IMG/VR virus record: IMGVR_UViG_3300032315_000647 | Location: 1 to 64,000 of that record | Origin: a virus | Direction: 5' to 3' (one strand) | Length of the DNA stretch: 64,000 bases | Shown: in pieces, positions 7,098 to 14,012 of the stretch | Numbering within the stretch: the first letter of the stretch is position 1 | How the letters are laid out: each line of letters starts with the position of its first letter | Translations under genes and position numbers: made by a program | Notes under the pieces: generated by a model | The model's database searches: none | What the model was told of the DNA's origin: nothing | Seen by the model: the letters and a program-made list of their open reading frames with translations, nothing else

Positions 7098-7513
7098 AGC
7101 TACTATTTCTAGCAATGACAATTGTTCCTACAAAAAGTGATGTATGGAGTGAAATAAAGAATTCAGGTGTTAAGCATCCAAAAGTGGTATTTGCTCAAGC
7201 AATCATTGAATCAGGAGGATTCAAGAGTGTGTTATCAAAGGATTGTAACAATCTCTTTGGAATGCGCGTTCCTAAGAAGAGGCAAACATTAGCTGTAAAG
7301 AAATGTAAACATAAATCTGGTTTTGCAAAGTTTGACAGTTGGCAAGAGAGTGTGTACGATTATCTACTCTATCAGAAAAATGTTCTCAAGAATAAGGGAA
7401 AGATGACTGATGAGCAATATCTTAGATATATTTCAACATCATATGCACAAAATCCAGAATATGTCTATCTGATTACTAAAACAATGAAGAAATATTCAAA
7501 ACTAACATTATGA
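7091..7513 (+). CDS. Glucosaminidase-type peptidoglycan hydrolase (GH73/FlgJ-like)
   Basis: A 140-aa single-domain protein with the GH73-type glucosaminidase signature: AQAIIESGGFKS (catalytic Glu region, near residue 37), CNNLFGMRVP, then the FAKFDSW...SVYDYLLYQ segment. The family cleaves the glycan strand of peptidoglycan. The N-terminus is mildly hydrophobic (LLFLAMTIV), possibly a poor signal or anchor. Its position between the polymerase and replication genes, far from the lysis cassette at 43.3-44.6 kb, is odd for a lysin; it may act in the virion at entry or as an accessory lysin. Confidence 0.8.
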   Translation: MVKLLFLAMTIVPTKSDVWSEIKNSGVKHPKVVFAQAIIESGGFKSVLSKDCNNLFGMRVPKKRQTLAVKKCKHKSGFAKFDSWQESVYDYLLYQKNVLKNKGKMTDEQYLRYISTSYAQNPEYVYLITKTMKKYSKLTL

Positions 7514-7941
7514 CTATTAAAAAAGGAGACAAATATCTAGATCATCTAGGTAATTCATGTTTTATTAGTTACATGAGACTAGATGTTGTAAAGCTTACAT
7601 ATCCTTTAGACAATGGCAGAATAGATGTTTGGAAAAAGGATGATTTCATTGCTAATGTAAACAGGCTTGCATTTGTTAAACAAAAGAATGAGCCTGTTAC
7701 AAGAGAGAACGTTGGTACCCATCTTGTAGAATATCAGTTGAGCTTAGTGGGCAAAACTATGGAAGACGCTAAACAAGATGGTAAGTGGTATGATAATATC
7801 ACTATGACATCAAGACAACATGAAATGTTCAAGTCTTATGCAATTCCTCTCATAAGGAAGATATTTAAATGCAACAAGAAAAGAGCTGAGACAACATTTG
7901 CTTGGTTTGATTTAGCTCAAGGACTTAGGGTTAAAGACTGA
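7510..7941 (+). CDS. Hypothetical protein (143 aa)
   Basis: A 143-aa protein. The first 55 residues look like a small beta barrel (SH3-like: KGDKYLDHLGNSCFI strands and turns); the second half is helical and ends before a short basic cluster. No catalytic motif is evident. Overlaps the glucosaminidase stop by 4 nt, so it belongs to the same transcription unit. Confidence 0.6.
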   Translation: MTIKKGDKYLDHLGNSCFISYMRLDVVKLTYPLDNGRIDVWKKDDFIANVNRLAFVKQKNEPVTRENVGTHLVEYQLSLVGKTMEDAKQDGKWYDNITMTSRQHEMFKSYAIPLIRKIFKCNKKRAETTFAWFDLAQGLRVKD

Positions 7942-7944
7942 TAT

Positions 7945-8103
7945 ATGGAAGCTTTAGTTTATGTCCTAGTGATATTATTAGCTATATTCTACGGAATTCT
8001 TTCTTACAATATGGTGAATGGTCCTTCTGAAGAAGAAGAGATAGATGATCCCACCACTACATGCTGGCATGATGATGATCATCATCCAGACCAACCTATT
8101 TAG
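7945..8103 (+). CDS. Small membrane protein with acidic, His-rich tail (52 aa)
   Basis: A 52-codon frame 3 nt after the previous stop. Residues 3-20 are a transmembrane helix (Val/Leu/Ile/Tyr); the tail is acidic (four Glu in a row) and ends in WHDDDHHPDQ, a likely metal-binding cluster. Probably N-in or N-out single-span protein. Function unknown. Confidence 0.5.
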   Translation: MEALVYVLVILLAIFYGILSYNMVNGPSEEEEIDDPTTTCWHDDDHHPDQPI

Positions 8104-8105
8104 CC

Positions 8106-8201
8106 ATGAGCAAATATGAGAATAATGCAAAGATTACATTCTTTGGATGGGTTGGTTTAATCATCGCATTAGTAATTAGTTTTTTTCTATCCCACTGTTA
8201 A
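8106..8201 (+). CDS. Very small membrane protein (31 aa)
   Basis: A 31-codon frame with one hydrophobic helix (residues about 11-28) after a polar N-terminus with two Lys, ending His-Cys. It sits 2 nt after the previous stop and 3 nt before the next start. Compact packing is the only support. Confidence 0.4.
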   Translation: MSKYENNAKITFFGWVGLIIALVISFFLSHC

Positions 8202-8204
8202 TTT

Positions 8205-8483
8205 ATGAGTAGAAATTTGTATTACTTGATTGATACCGAAGGATGGTATAGAAGCGTTGTGTACATACTTGGAGAACCTTGGAGCACAAAACACACTGTT
8301 GACACCAGTGCTGTTAGGTACACACATGAAGAGATGCTCAGAGCAAAAGAATATCTGAGAAACAGAAAAGTTAAGGTTAATGAAATGAAAATTCATGGCG
8401 AAAGGAAGTTTGATAGATTTGGTAACAGGACAGATGTTGGTAAAAAGACCAAGAATTCTGTCAAAAAATCACAATCGAAATAG
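8205..8483 (+). CDS. Hypothetical basic protein (92 aa)
   Basis: A 92-aa protein with an aromatic N-terminal half (Tyr/Trp rich) and a Lys/Arg-rich C-terminus ending in Lys-Lys-Ser-Gln-Ser-Lys. The basic tail suggests nucleic-acid binding but no fold is recognised. It precedes the replication-like gene at 8549. Confidence 0.55.
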   Translation: MSRNLYYLIDTEGWYRSVVYILGEPWSTKHTVDTSAVRYTHEEMLRAKEYLRNRKVKVNEMKIHGERKFDRFGNRTDVGKKTKNSVKKSQSK

Positions 8484-8580
8484 AAACCGATTTCCTTCTT
8501 ACAGCAATTGGCTTAAATGGGGAATGCATAAAAAACCTATTGTATTATATGAATCTAAAAATAACGCCACATCACTTTGA
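8395..8580 (+). CDS. Possible overlapping small basic protein (61 aa)
   Basis: A 61-codon frame from ATG 8395, overlapping the end of the 8205 gene by 89 nt and the start of the 8549 gene by 32 nt. It bridges the only gap between the two. The start Met-Ala-Lys-Gly-Ser and a basic centre look protein-like, but overlaps this long are rare here, so it may be spurious. Confidence 0.25.
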   Translation: MAKGSLIDLVTGQMLVKRPRILSKNHNRNRNRFPSYSNWLKWGMHKKPIVLYESKNNATSL

Positions 8581-9172
8581 AGAGCTTATTAAAAAGGGTT
8601 ATTCTTTAGATGCTGTGTTTCTATTGAAGTTGATAGAGCAGCAGCTAGATATTCAACCTCTCTGTGAAGGGAGTATGAAAATAGCTGCTCTCTATCAAAC
8701 TTTAGTGAGAAAAGGACTCATATCTGATAGTGATAAGATAACCACAGAAGGTAATCAGCTTCTCAAGTTTATTGACACTAAAGAGGAAACAAAGATTTTA
8801 AAACGTAAACCTGCCACCACAGAATTTGAAGAGTGGTGGAAAGCATATCCAGGTACTGACACATTTACTCACAAGGGTAAGAAATTCACAGGTGCTAGAA
8901 GTCTGAGACAGAATAAAGAAGAATGTAGAATCAAGTTTGATAAGATTCTTCTAGAGGGAGAATATACAGCAGCTCAGCTAATAGAAGCTTTGAATTTTGA
9001 CATCCTTCAGAAGAAAGAAAGTTCTGTTAAGACTAACAGCAATAAGGTGACATATATGCAGAACTCCCTCACCTACCTAAACCAAAGAAGCTTTGAACCA
9101 TTCATTGAACTCATTAAAGAGGGAGCTGTAATACAAGAAACCTTCAAACCATCTGATGGTACAGACATTTAA
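8549..9172 (+). CDS. Replication-associated (initiator/helicase-loader-like) protein
   Basis: A 207-aa protein from ATG 8549 (an upstream TTG at 8540 is possible). Residues about 5-85 resemble a winged-helix module (ALYQTLVRKGLI and TTEGNQLLKF). The C-terminal half carries the FEEWWKAYPG motif followed by a basic helix and YMQNSLTYLNQRSFEPF, an arrangement I associate with C-terminal regions of phage replication initiators or helicase loaders that feed DnaB. Assignment rests on that resemblance only. It lies some 5 kb upstream of the DnaB-type helicase gene. Confidence 0.55.
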   Translation: MNLKITPHHFEELIKKGYSLDAVFLLKLIEQQLDIQPLCEGSMKIAALYQTLVRKGLISDSDKITTEGNQLLKFIDTKEETKILKRKPATTEFEEWWKAYPGTDTFTHKGKKFTGARSLRQNKEECRIKFDKILLEGEYTAAQLIEALNFDILQKKESSVKTNSNKVTYMQNSLTYLNQRSFEPFIELIKEGAVIQETFKPSDGTDI

Positions 9173-9189
9173 CTTTTCAAACATGAAAA

Positions 9190-9321
9190 ATGGACAACAG
9201 AATAATAACAAAACTTATAAGAGAGGTGATAATTCTCATCTGTCTATCAGTGGCTATAGTTTACGCACTGATTTATGTTATTGATTTCCTAACTGGATTA
9301 TACAAATTATACAGTTTCTAA
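9190..9321 (+). CDS. Small membrane protein (43 aa)
   Basis: A 43-codon frame from ATG 9190 with a long hydrophobic segment (residues about 10-36, Ile/Leu/Val/Ala/Tyr), basic before it. A second frame begins at ATG 9183 but is polar and short; the hydrophobic one is preferred. It fills most of the 177-nt gap between flanking genes. Function unknown. Confidence 0.45.
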   Translation: MDNRIITKLIREVIILICLSVAIVYALIYVIDFLTGLYKLYSF

Positions 9322-9349
9322 TGAAACACAATCTAATTAAAACAATAAC

Positions 9350-10060
9350 ATGAAAAACGTACATTTATTACCTACGGATAAACTTATAAAATCTGCTGGG
9401 GATTTAGTTAAAGACAAATATGGTAGTATTCATATTTTCACCAAAAATGATGGTAAGGAGTATGGAAAAACTACCACTAAATTAAACATCTACATCACTG
9501 ATAATTCAGAAATTAAAGAAGGAAATTATGTAGTTGTCGATTGTTCAGAAATAGAAATAGAAGAAGTAAGACTTGTAATAGGTTATTACAACGAACAATT
9601 CCTTTTTGATGATAGAGGTCAAATACACATGGATTATTGTAAAAAAGTCATTCTGACAACCGACCAAGACTTAATCAAAGATGGCGTACAAGCTATTGAC
9701 TATGAATTCTTACAATGGTTTGTTAAGAATCCAAGTTGTGAGTGGGTTGAGGTTATGCCTATCGGTTTTGAAGATAGGGATGATTATTTAATCATGATCC
9801 CACAAGAAGAACCTAAACAAGAAACACTTGAAGAAGCTGCTGAAATATTTTATTCTGAACAGTCAAAAGCTTACGAAGATGCAACAGAACCTATGTTTGA
9901 TAATTCAAGATATTTAGTTGCAGGTTTTATTGAAGGTGCTAATTGGCAAGCTGAAAGAATGTATAGTGAAAAAGAAGTGATTGCAATAGTTGAAAAAAGT
10001 AGAGAAACAGGATTAACTGCTGAATACTTACTTTTAACTGACCAATTTAAAAAGAAGTAA
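9350..10060 (+). CDS. Acidic phage accessory protein (236 aa)
   Basis: A 236-aa acidic protein preceded by an A-rich leader typical of Bacteroidota genes (AAAACAATAACATG). N-terminal residues 1-100 look beta-rich. The C-terminal 75 residues contain FIEGANWQAERMYSEKEV, a motif I recognise from many flavobacterial phage accessory proteins of unknown function. The protein is probably modular, with the C-terminal motif being a shared cassette. Confidence 0.65.
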   Translation: MKNVHLLPTDKLIKSAGDLVKDKYGSIHIFTKNDGKEYGKTTTKLNIYITDNSEIKEGNYVVVDCSEIEIEEVRLVIGYYNEQFLFDDRGQIHMDYCKKVILTTDQDLIKDGVQAIDYEFLQWFVKNPSCEWVEVMPIGFEDRDDYLIMIPQEEPKQETLEEAAEIFYSEQSKAYEDATEPMFDNSRYLVAGFIEGANWQAERMYSEKEVIAIVEKSRETGLTAEYLLLTDQFKKK

Positions 10061-10061
10061 C

Positions 10062-10457
10062 ATGAAACTAATAAACAAAGATGTATATGAGCATTATTGT
10101 TCATTGGAAATGTTGCAACTGCTCTATGATAAAGGTATGAGATATCGTGAATGGACAGATGGTGCATTTACACATAACTCATTAGCTGAACATAGGTTCA
10201 ACCAAGGTGATGTGTCTCATCTAAAGGACACTGTCACACATCAAATTGTTGTTGAGTGGTTGAGGGTTAATCACAGTATATGGATTTATACTTCTTCTCA
10301 TGAGGTAGATAAGTGGTGTTACCACATAGGAAAAACAATAGCAGGTAAAATTAGTCCAAAAGTTTGCGAAAATGGTTTTTTCGGTTTAGATGATTATGAC
10401 ACTCCACAAGAAGCGACGGAAGCTGGAATCCTTTACGTTTTAAATAATTTGATATGA
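10062..10457 (+). CDS. Conserved phage accessory protein (131 aa)
   Basis: A 131-aa protein with a conserved pattern VVEWLRVNHSIWIY ... WCYHI ... DTPQEATEAGILYVLNNLI. This arrangement recurs in small accessory proteins of Bacteroidota phages and prophages; no role is known. It overlaps the next gene by 4 nt. Confidence 0.65.
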   Translation: MKLINKDVYEHYCSLEMLQLLYDKGMRYREWTDGAFTHNSLAEHRFNQGDVSHLKDTVTHQIVVEWLRVNHSIWIYTSSHEVDKWCYHIGKTIAGKISPKVCENGFFGLDDYDTPQEATEAGILYVLNNLI

Positions 10458-10660
10458 CACAAAAAGAAATAAATCCTGAAGACTATTCCTCAATAAGCAA
10501 CAAGTGGATAGACGATAGGATAGAAGAACTACAACGAATAGCTAACACAAGAATAGAGCCATTTGTTGAAGGTAAGTATGTAGGACAGCTTAGACTGCTT
10601 AAAGAACTAAAAGAGCAGCTTATTCCATTAACAAAACTTTATAATCAAGAAGAATTATGA
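10454..10660 (+). CDS. Hypothetical helical protein, MTQKE start (68 aa)
   Basis: A 68-aa helical, Glu/Leu-rich protein. The start context TTGATATGACACAAAAAG is shared with several genes downstream. A four-base overlap links it to both neighbours (ATGA). No family recognised. Confidence 0.6.
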   Translation: MTQKEINPEDYSSISNKWIDDRIEELQRIANTRIEPFVEGKYVGQLRLLKELKEQLIPLTKLYNQEEL

Positions 10661-10761
10661 CACAGGAGGAAAAACAACAACTTATAATAGTTTTGGTATT
10701 AATAGGAATACCATTCTCAGCTTTAGTTTATGCTTTATTAACAAACCTTCAGGTATGTTAA
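10657..10761 (+). CDS. Small membrane protein, MTQEE start (34 aa)
   Basis: A 34-codon frame in which the shared ATGACACA start leads into one transmembrane helix (residues about 9-29; Ile/Val/Leu/Ala). Overlaps the previous stop by 4 nt. The stop lies just before the preferred start of the next gene. Confidence 0.5.
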   Translation: MTQEEKQQLIIVLVLIGIPFSALVYALLTNLQVC

Positions 10762-10775
10762 AAAACAAACAAAAT

Positions 10776-11090
10776 ATGACACAAGAAGAATTTATGGAAA
10801 GAAATGAGTTCTTAGAAATGGATGGACTTTTTTGGGAGAGTGGAACTCATGAATGGTTCCATGACAGAAGCTCTACCCAATATGCACAAAAGAAATCTGT
10901 TCTTTCGGGAACAGGAGAAGTAGATGATGCTTTAAACGTGGCTTGTTTTGTAGTGAGGAACAAGCAAACTGGGGAATATGACAGAGTTATGATGGATGTG
11001 AAATCTAATGAAGTCATATATGAAACCAAACAATTAGAAGATTTGGGATATCATATAGATTCATTAAAAGTTAAAAAAAGATTTGAGTGA
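10776..11090 (+). CDS. Hypothetical protein, MTQEEF start (104 aa)
   Basis: Start chosen at ATG 10776 rather than 10755, because it carries the same ATGACACAAGAAG sequence as the gene at 11116. The 104-aa protein has an aromatic N-terminus (Trp, Phe, His) and a beta-rich C-terminal half. No family recognised. Confidence 0.6.
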   Translation: MTQEEFMERNEFLEMDGLFWESGTHEWFHDRSSTQYAQKKSVLSGTGEVDDALNVACFVVRNKQTGEYDRVMMDVKSNEVIYETKQLEDLGYHIDSLKVKKRFE

Positions 11091-11115
11091 AGTTTGGAAA
11101 ATAATACAACTAATT

Positions 11116-11481
11116 ATGACACAAGAAGAAACACAAGAACGCAACAAGCAGATTGCGTTGATGCTTGGTTGGAAAGAAGCTACATTAGAATACAAACTAA
11201 AATGGTGTTCTGTTAAAACAGAAGAAAGGCTAAACAGAATAAACCCAGAATACGTTCCAGTTTTAATGAAGGAAAAGGAAGAACCTCTTTTTGAAAGTTC
11301 TTTAAAATGGCATTCAGATTGGAATTGGCTAATGGAAGCAGTTCAATTTTTATATAAACACTTTGAAAGTAAAGAAAGGAGTTGGACTTCAATTGAGAGG
11401 TATCCGCTTTATACAGATATTGAAACTGTTTTTGTTTTAGTATGTGATTTTGCTAAACATTATAACGAAGGAAAATTATGA
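11116..11481 (+). CDS. Hypothetical protein, MTQEE start (121 aa)
   Basis: Start at ATG 11116 with the shared ATGACACAAGAAG context; an upstream in-frame TTG at 11083 would overlap the previous gene. A 121-aa protein, Trp-rich (WKEAT, KWCSVK, WHSDWNW), with an alpha-helical C-terminus. The Trp-rich pattern recurs in Bacteroidota phage accessory proteins; the role is unknown. Confidence 0.6.
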   Translation: MTQEETQERNKQIALMLGWKEATLEYKLKWCSVKTEERLNRINPEYVPVLMKEKEEPLFESSLKWHSDWNWLMEAVQFLYKHFESKERSWTSIERYPLYTDIETVFVLVCDFAKHYNEGKL

Positions 11482-11765
11482 CACAAAAAGAATTTAACGA
11501 GAAATACAAACAATACATACCTAAGGGTTGGTACGGATTATCATTTGACATTCCAGAGGTGACAATCTATCTTGATGGTGTGATGCAAGACCTCATCACC
11601 ATGCCTGAGTTTGAGCTGAAACAGATTAAACTGAAGTATAATATGGCAAGGTTCTATTTTAATACTAGTTGGGAACAGAAGCATTTGGAACTTGCTTTGC
11701 AAGCTCGTATTGAATATAAGATTAACGAAATAGTAAAAAAGATAGACGATGATGCTAAGTCATGA
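11478..11765 (+). CDS. Hypothetical protein, MTQKEF start (95 aa)
   Basis: A 95-aa helical protein overlapping its upstream neighbour by 4 nt. Start context ATTATGACACAAAAAG again. The C-terminal 30 residues are Glu/Lys/Ile-rich and helical. No family recognised. Confidence 0.55.
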   Translation: MTQKEFNEKYKQYIPKGWYGLSFDIPEVTIYLDGVMQDLITMPEFELKQIKLKYNMARFYFNTSWEQKHLELALQARIEYKINEIVKKIDDDAKS

Positions 11766-11958
11766 AGAAGAAGCTTTTGAATTAGTAGTTCTGTTCCAAG
11801 ATAAGAGTAATGGAATAAGAAAAGAATTGGCTAAGAAACATGCAATAATGGCAGCCAGTCTAATTAAAGAAGAGGTGTTGAAAGTGGTGAGTGAGGAAGA
11901 CTCTACTGTTCATGCCATCTATTGGGATAGAGTGATTGATAAAATACAAAAACTGTAA
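11749..11958 (+). CDS. Hypothetical helical protein (69 aa)
   Basis: A 69-aa protein (start ATG 11749 or 11752, consecutive). The layout EEEAFELVVLFQ ... AKKHAIMAASLIKEEVLKVV resembles the next gene product (KEKAEELVSRF ... AKKCALIAVDEILNDL), so the two are probably diverged tandem paralogues. Helical; function unknown. Confidence 0.6.
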   Translation: MMLSHEEEAFELVVLFQDKSNGIRKELAKKHAIMAASLIKEEVLKVVSEEDSTVHAIYWDRVIDKIQKL

Positions 11959-11960
11959 TT

Positions 11961-12227
11961 ATGACACCGAAAGAAAAGGCAGAAGAGTTAGTATCAAGAT
12001 TTATTGTTCATACTAACCTGTTTAATCCTGATAATCCAAATAACAACGGATGGGAAAAGGATATTGATTCTGCTAAAAAATGTGCATTAATAGCAGTGGA
12101 TGAGATATTAAACGATTTGAAGGAATCACTTGAAATAGCAGAAGGTTTACATCCACATGCTAAAGGTCTTATTTCAGGTTCTTTAGTAGCTTGGCAGAAG
12201 GTAAAAACTGAAATAGAAAAGCTATGA
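11961..12227 (+). CDS. Hypothetical helical protein, paralogue of the preceding gene (88 aa)
   Basis: An 88-aa protein with KEKAEELVSRF at the N-terminus and AKKCALIAVDEILNDL in the middle, a pattern I recognise from many flavobacterial phages and prophages. It is two nucleotides after its likely paralogue and overlaps the next gene by 4 nt. Role unknown. Confidence 0.65.
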   Translation: MTPKEKAEELVSRFIVHTNLFNPDNPNNNGWEKDIDSAKKCALIAVDEILNDLKESLEIAEGLHPHAKGLISGSLVAWQKVKTEIEKL

Positions 12228-12406
12228 AAGAAGAAAAATACTTTCTTGATTTTAGCAAAACCATTAGAAAATGCATCATTATGTACGAAGTGAAGGGAAG
12301 TGTTCACAGCCCTATAATGTACATTAAAAAACCAAAATGGAGATCGGAAGAGGAATTTGTTGAATTTGTTAAGTCATTACAAATATATATAACGAAAAAG
12401 CCATGA
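12224..12406 (+). CDS. Hypothetical protein (60 aa)
   Basis: A 60-aa basic, aromatic protein (Lys, Tyr, Phe rich) overlapping both neighbours by 4 nt. Nothing further can be recognised. Confidence 0.5.
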   Translation: MKEEKYFLDFSKTIRKCIIMYEVKGSVHSPIMYIKKPKWRSEEEFVEFVKSLQIYITKKP

Positions 12407-12750
12407 AAGACTTTATCCCATACAAAGAAGCAGTAGCAGTTAAGAAACTTGGGTTTAATGAACCTTGTTTCAGATTTCAAAATAATATATCACATACTAT
12501 TGAAGAAAGGGGATGGCTAAATTGGAATTATGTTGAAAAATTTATTTCATTACCACTATTCTCACAAGCATTTAGATTTTTTCGTGAGAAGTATAATTTA
12601 CATTCATATATTGAAGGTGCATATCCTTGGTTCAGATTCTATATAAACTCTGAAGATGATAGATGGGAAGGTCATAAAGAAATGACTTACGAAGAAGCAG
12701 AACTTGCTTGTCTTCGTAAACTTATTGAAATAGTAAAACAAAAACAATGA
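12403..12750 (+). CDS. Conserved Bacteroidota phage accessory protein (115 aa)
   Basis: A 115-aa protein with the order EAVAVKKLGFNEPCF ... LPLFSQAFRFFREKY ... TYEEAELACLRKLIEIVK. I recognise this order from a widespread family of small proteins in Bacteroidota phages and prophages, without known function. The length and all conserved blocks seem complete. Confidence 0.7.
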   Translation: MKDFIPYKEAVAVKKLGFNEPCFRFQNNISHTIEERGWLNWNYVEKFISLPLFSQAFRFFREKYNLHSYIEGAYPWFRFYINSEDDRWEGHKEMTYEEAELACLRKLIEIVKQKQ

Positions 12751-12989
12751 ACTTATACAGATATAGAGTGGTGGAGAGAACTATCACCACTATAATAGCA
12801 GGCAATTCTACTGAGCGTATTGAGTATTATGTACAGCAATCTCTGTTAGGTGTTATGTGGGTGGATATGGTTGATAAACATTCTATTCCGTATTATTGGG
12901 CTTATCCACAAGGTGCTATTGAGCACTACAATAACCTCACCAAGAAACAAACAACAAAAGACAAAGTGGTTCATCCAATAAAACAATAA
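12747..12989 (+). CDS. Hypothetical protein (80 aa)
   Basis: An 80-aa beta-rich protein (alternating V/T/I, Tyr-rich), overlapping the previous gene by 4 nt. Basic C-terminus. No family recognised. Confidence 0.5.
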   Translation: MNLYRYRVVERTITTIIAGNSTERIEYYVQQSLLGVMWVDMVDKHSIPYYWAYPQGAIEHYNNLTKKQTTKDKVVHPIKQ

Positions 12990-12993
12990 CACC

Positions 12994-13233
12994 ATGACAC
13001 AACAAACAAAGGGCAATGACCCAATATCTGCAACACAAGAATACCATAGTAAAAATTTTGGTGTCGTTCTTGCAAAAACAGGCTTAACAAAAAGAGAATA
13101 TTTCGCAGCAATGGCTATGCAAGGTATATGTGGGAATAGTAGTCTTGCCGAAATATCATCCTATAATTCATTTGCTGAATGGTCGGTTCAACAAGCCGAC
13201 GCATTAATCGAAGCACTAAATAAAGAGAAATAA
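12994..13233 (+). CDS. Conserved phage accessory protein (79 aa), MTQQT start
   Basis: A 79-aa protein with the block GLTKREYFAAMAMQG followed by a C-terminal helix (VQQADALIEALNKEK). I recognise this block from many Bacteroidetes phages and prophages; function unknown. Starts with the shared ATGACACAACAAAC sequence. Confidence 0.65.
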   Translation: MTQQTKGNDPISATQEYHSKNFGVVLAKTGLTKREYFAAMAMQGICGNSSLAEISSYNSFAEWSVQQADALIEALNKEK

Positions 13234-13234
13234 C

Positions 13235-13327
13235 ATGACGGAAGAAACATTAACAATCGTAGTAAAATTTCTTATTGGGTTTGTCTTTGGATTTTTATTA
13301 GGAACAGCATTGTTTAAAAAGAAATAA
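13235..13327 (+). CDS. Very small membrane protein (30 aa)
   Basis: A 30-codon frame with one helix of Val/Phe/Leu/Ile/Gly containing small-residue spacing (GFVFGFLLG), followed by Phe-Lys-Lys-Lys. The Gly-xxx-Gly pattern suggests helix packing. It fits exactly between two genes. The same G..G..LLG plus Lys tail is common in tiny phage membrane proteins. Confidence 0.5.
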   Translation: MTEETLTIVVKFLIGFVFGFLLGTALFKKK

Positions 13328-13328
13328 C

Positions 13329-13553
13329 ATGACACAACAAACGGCAGTTGACTGGTTGGTGCAGCAGTTAAAAACAATATATGATATAGATATTGAACGG
13401 CTATCTGTAACCGATAAAGCCAAACAAATGGAGGAAGAGCAGCATAAAAATACTTGGTTTGACTCTACTCTCCAATTTGATAATTCCGCAGGAATAGTCT
13501 TTACAAGTGGTTTTGAACAATACTACAACGAAACTTATGGAGGTAATAAATGA
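13329..13553 (+). CDS. Conserved phage protein with QTAVDWLVQQL motif (74 aa)
   Basis: A 74-aa acidic protein starting MTQQTAVDWLVQQLK. The QTAVxWL module is common at the N-terminus of small flavobacterial phage proteins, and a second copy starts the gene at 13692 (EKQTATDWL), so these are diverged paralogues. C-terminal segment FEQYYNETYGG matches the end of the paralogue (YYTETFG). Confidence 0.65.
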   Translation: MTQQTAVDWLVQQLKTIYDIDIERLSVTDKAKQMEEEQHKNTWFDSTLQFDNSAGIVFTSGFEQYYNETYGGNK

Positions 13554-13714
13554 AATGCCAACACGAAAATTGCACAAGAGACGCAAAAATTAAAAACCTA
13601 GAATACCATCCTGATAAATGGTTGTGTACTTTTCACGCTAATAAAGCAAAAGTTGCTGGTAGAATAAATCAGAAGATAAACAAAAAAAAGTATGGAAAAA
13701 CAGACAGCAACTGA
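13550..13714 (+). CDS. Small zinc-type Cys/His protein (54 aa)
   Basis: A 54-codon frame from ATG 13550, overlapping the previous gene by 4 nt and the next by 23 nt. Cys3, His5, Cys8 and the later CTFH motif (Cys27, His29) form a possible zinc site; the C-terminus is very basic (Lys-rich), so nucleic-acid binding is plausible. I recall similar small proteins in related phages. Confidence 0.5.
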   Translation: MKCQHENCTRDAKIKNLEYHPDKWLCTFHANKAKVAGRINQKINKKKYGKTDSN

Positions 13715-13973
13715 TTGGTTAGCTGAAAAGTATAACTACATAACATGGATGAGAAATAGAGACGAAATGTCGGCTGAAACAGCTGATATATTAAGAGCTC
13801 AGTATATAGAAGAAGCTAATCAAATGCATAAAGAGCAAACTAAAGCAGCTTACAACAAAGGTTATCAAGACGGAGAAATTGATAGTCTTGATGCGAAGGA
13901 TGGTGATGTTCAATATTTTGAGGATGCTGAAAATTATTACACCGAAACTTTTGGCAAAGAGAATATCGTCTAA
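13692..13973 (+). CDS. QTAxDWL-type accessory protein (93 aa)
   Basis: A 93-aa acidic helical protein, paralogue of the product at 13329: both begin with a QTAxDWL block and end with a Tyr-Tyr-x-Glu-Thr-(Y/F)-Gly block. The middle (YNKGYQDGEIDSLDAKDGD) is an insertion. Function unknown. Confidence 0.6.
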   Translation: MEKQTATDWLAEKYNYITWMRNRDEMSAETADILRAQYIEEANQMHKEQTKAAYNKGYQDGEIDSLDAKDGDVQYFEDAENYYTETFGKENIV

Positions 13974-14008
13974 TTACACGATGATTTGAAATTATCGCCT
14001 AAATACAC
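13964..14008 (+). repeat. Imperfect direct repeat upstream of the DnaA-domain gene
   Basis: TATCGTCTAATTACAC (13964-13979) and TATCGCCTAAATACAC (13993-14008) agree at 14 of 16 positions and are spaced 29 nt start to start. They lie across the end of the previous gene and the leader of the gene at 14013, a natural place for an operator or binding sites. Confidence 0.5.
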
Positions 14009-14012
14009 TATA

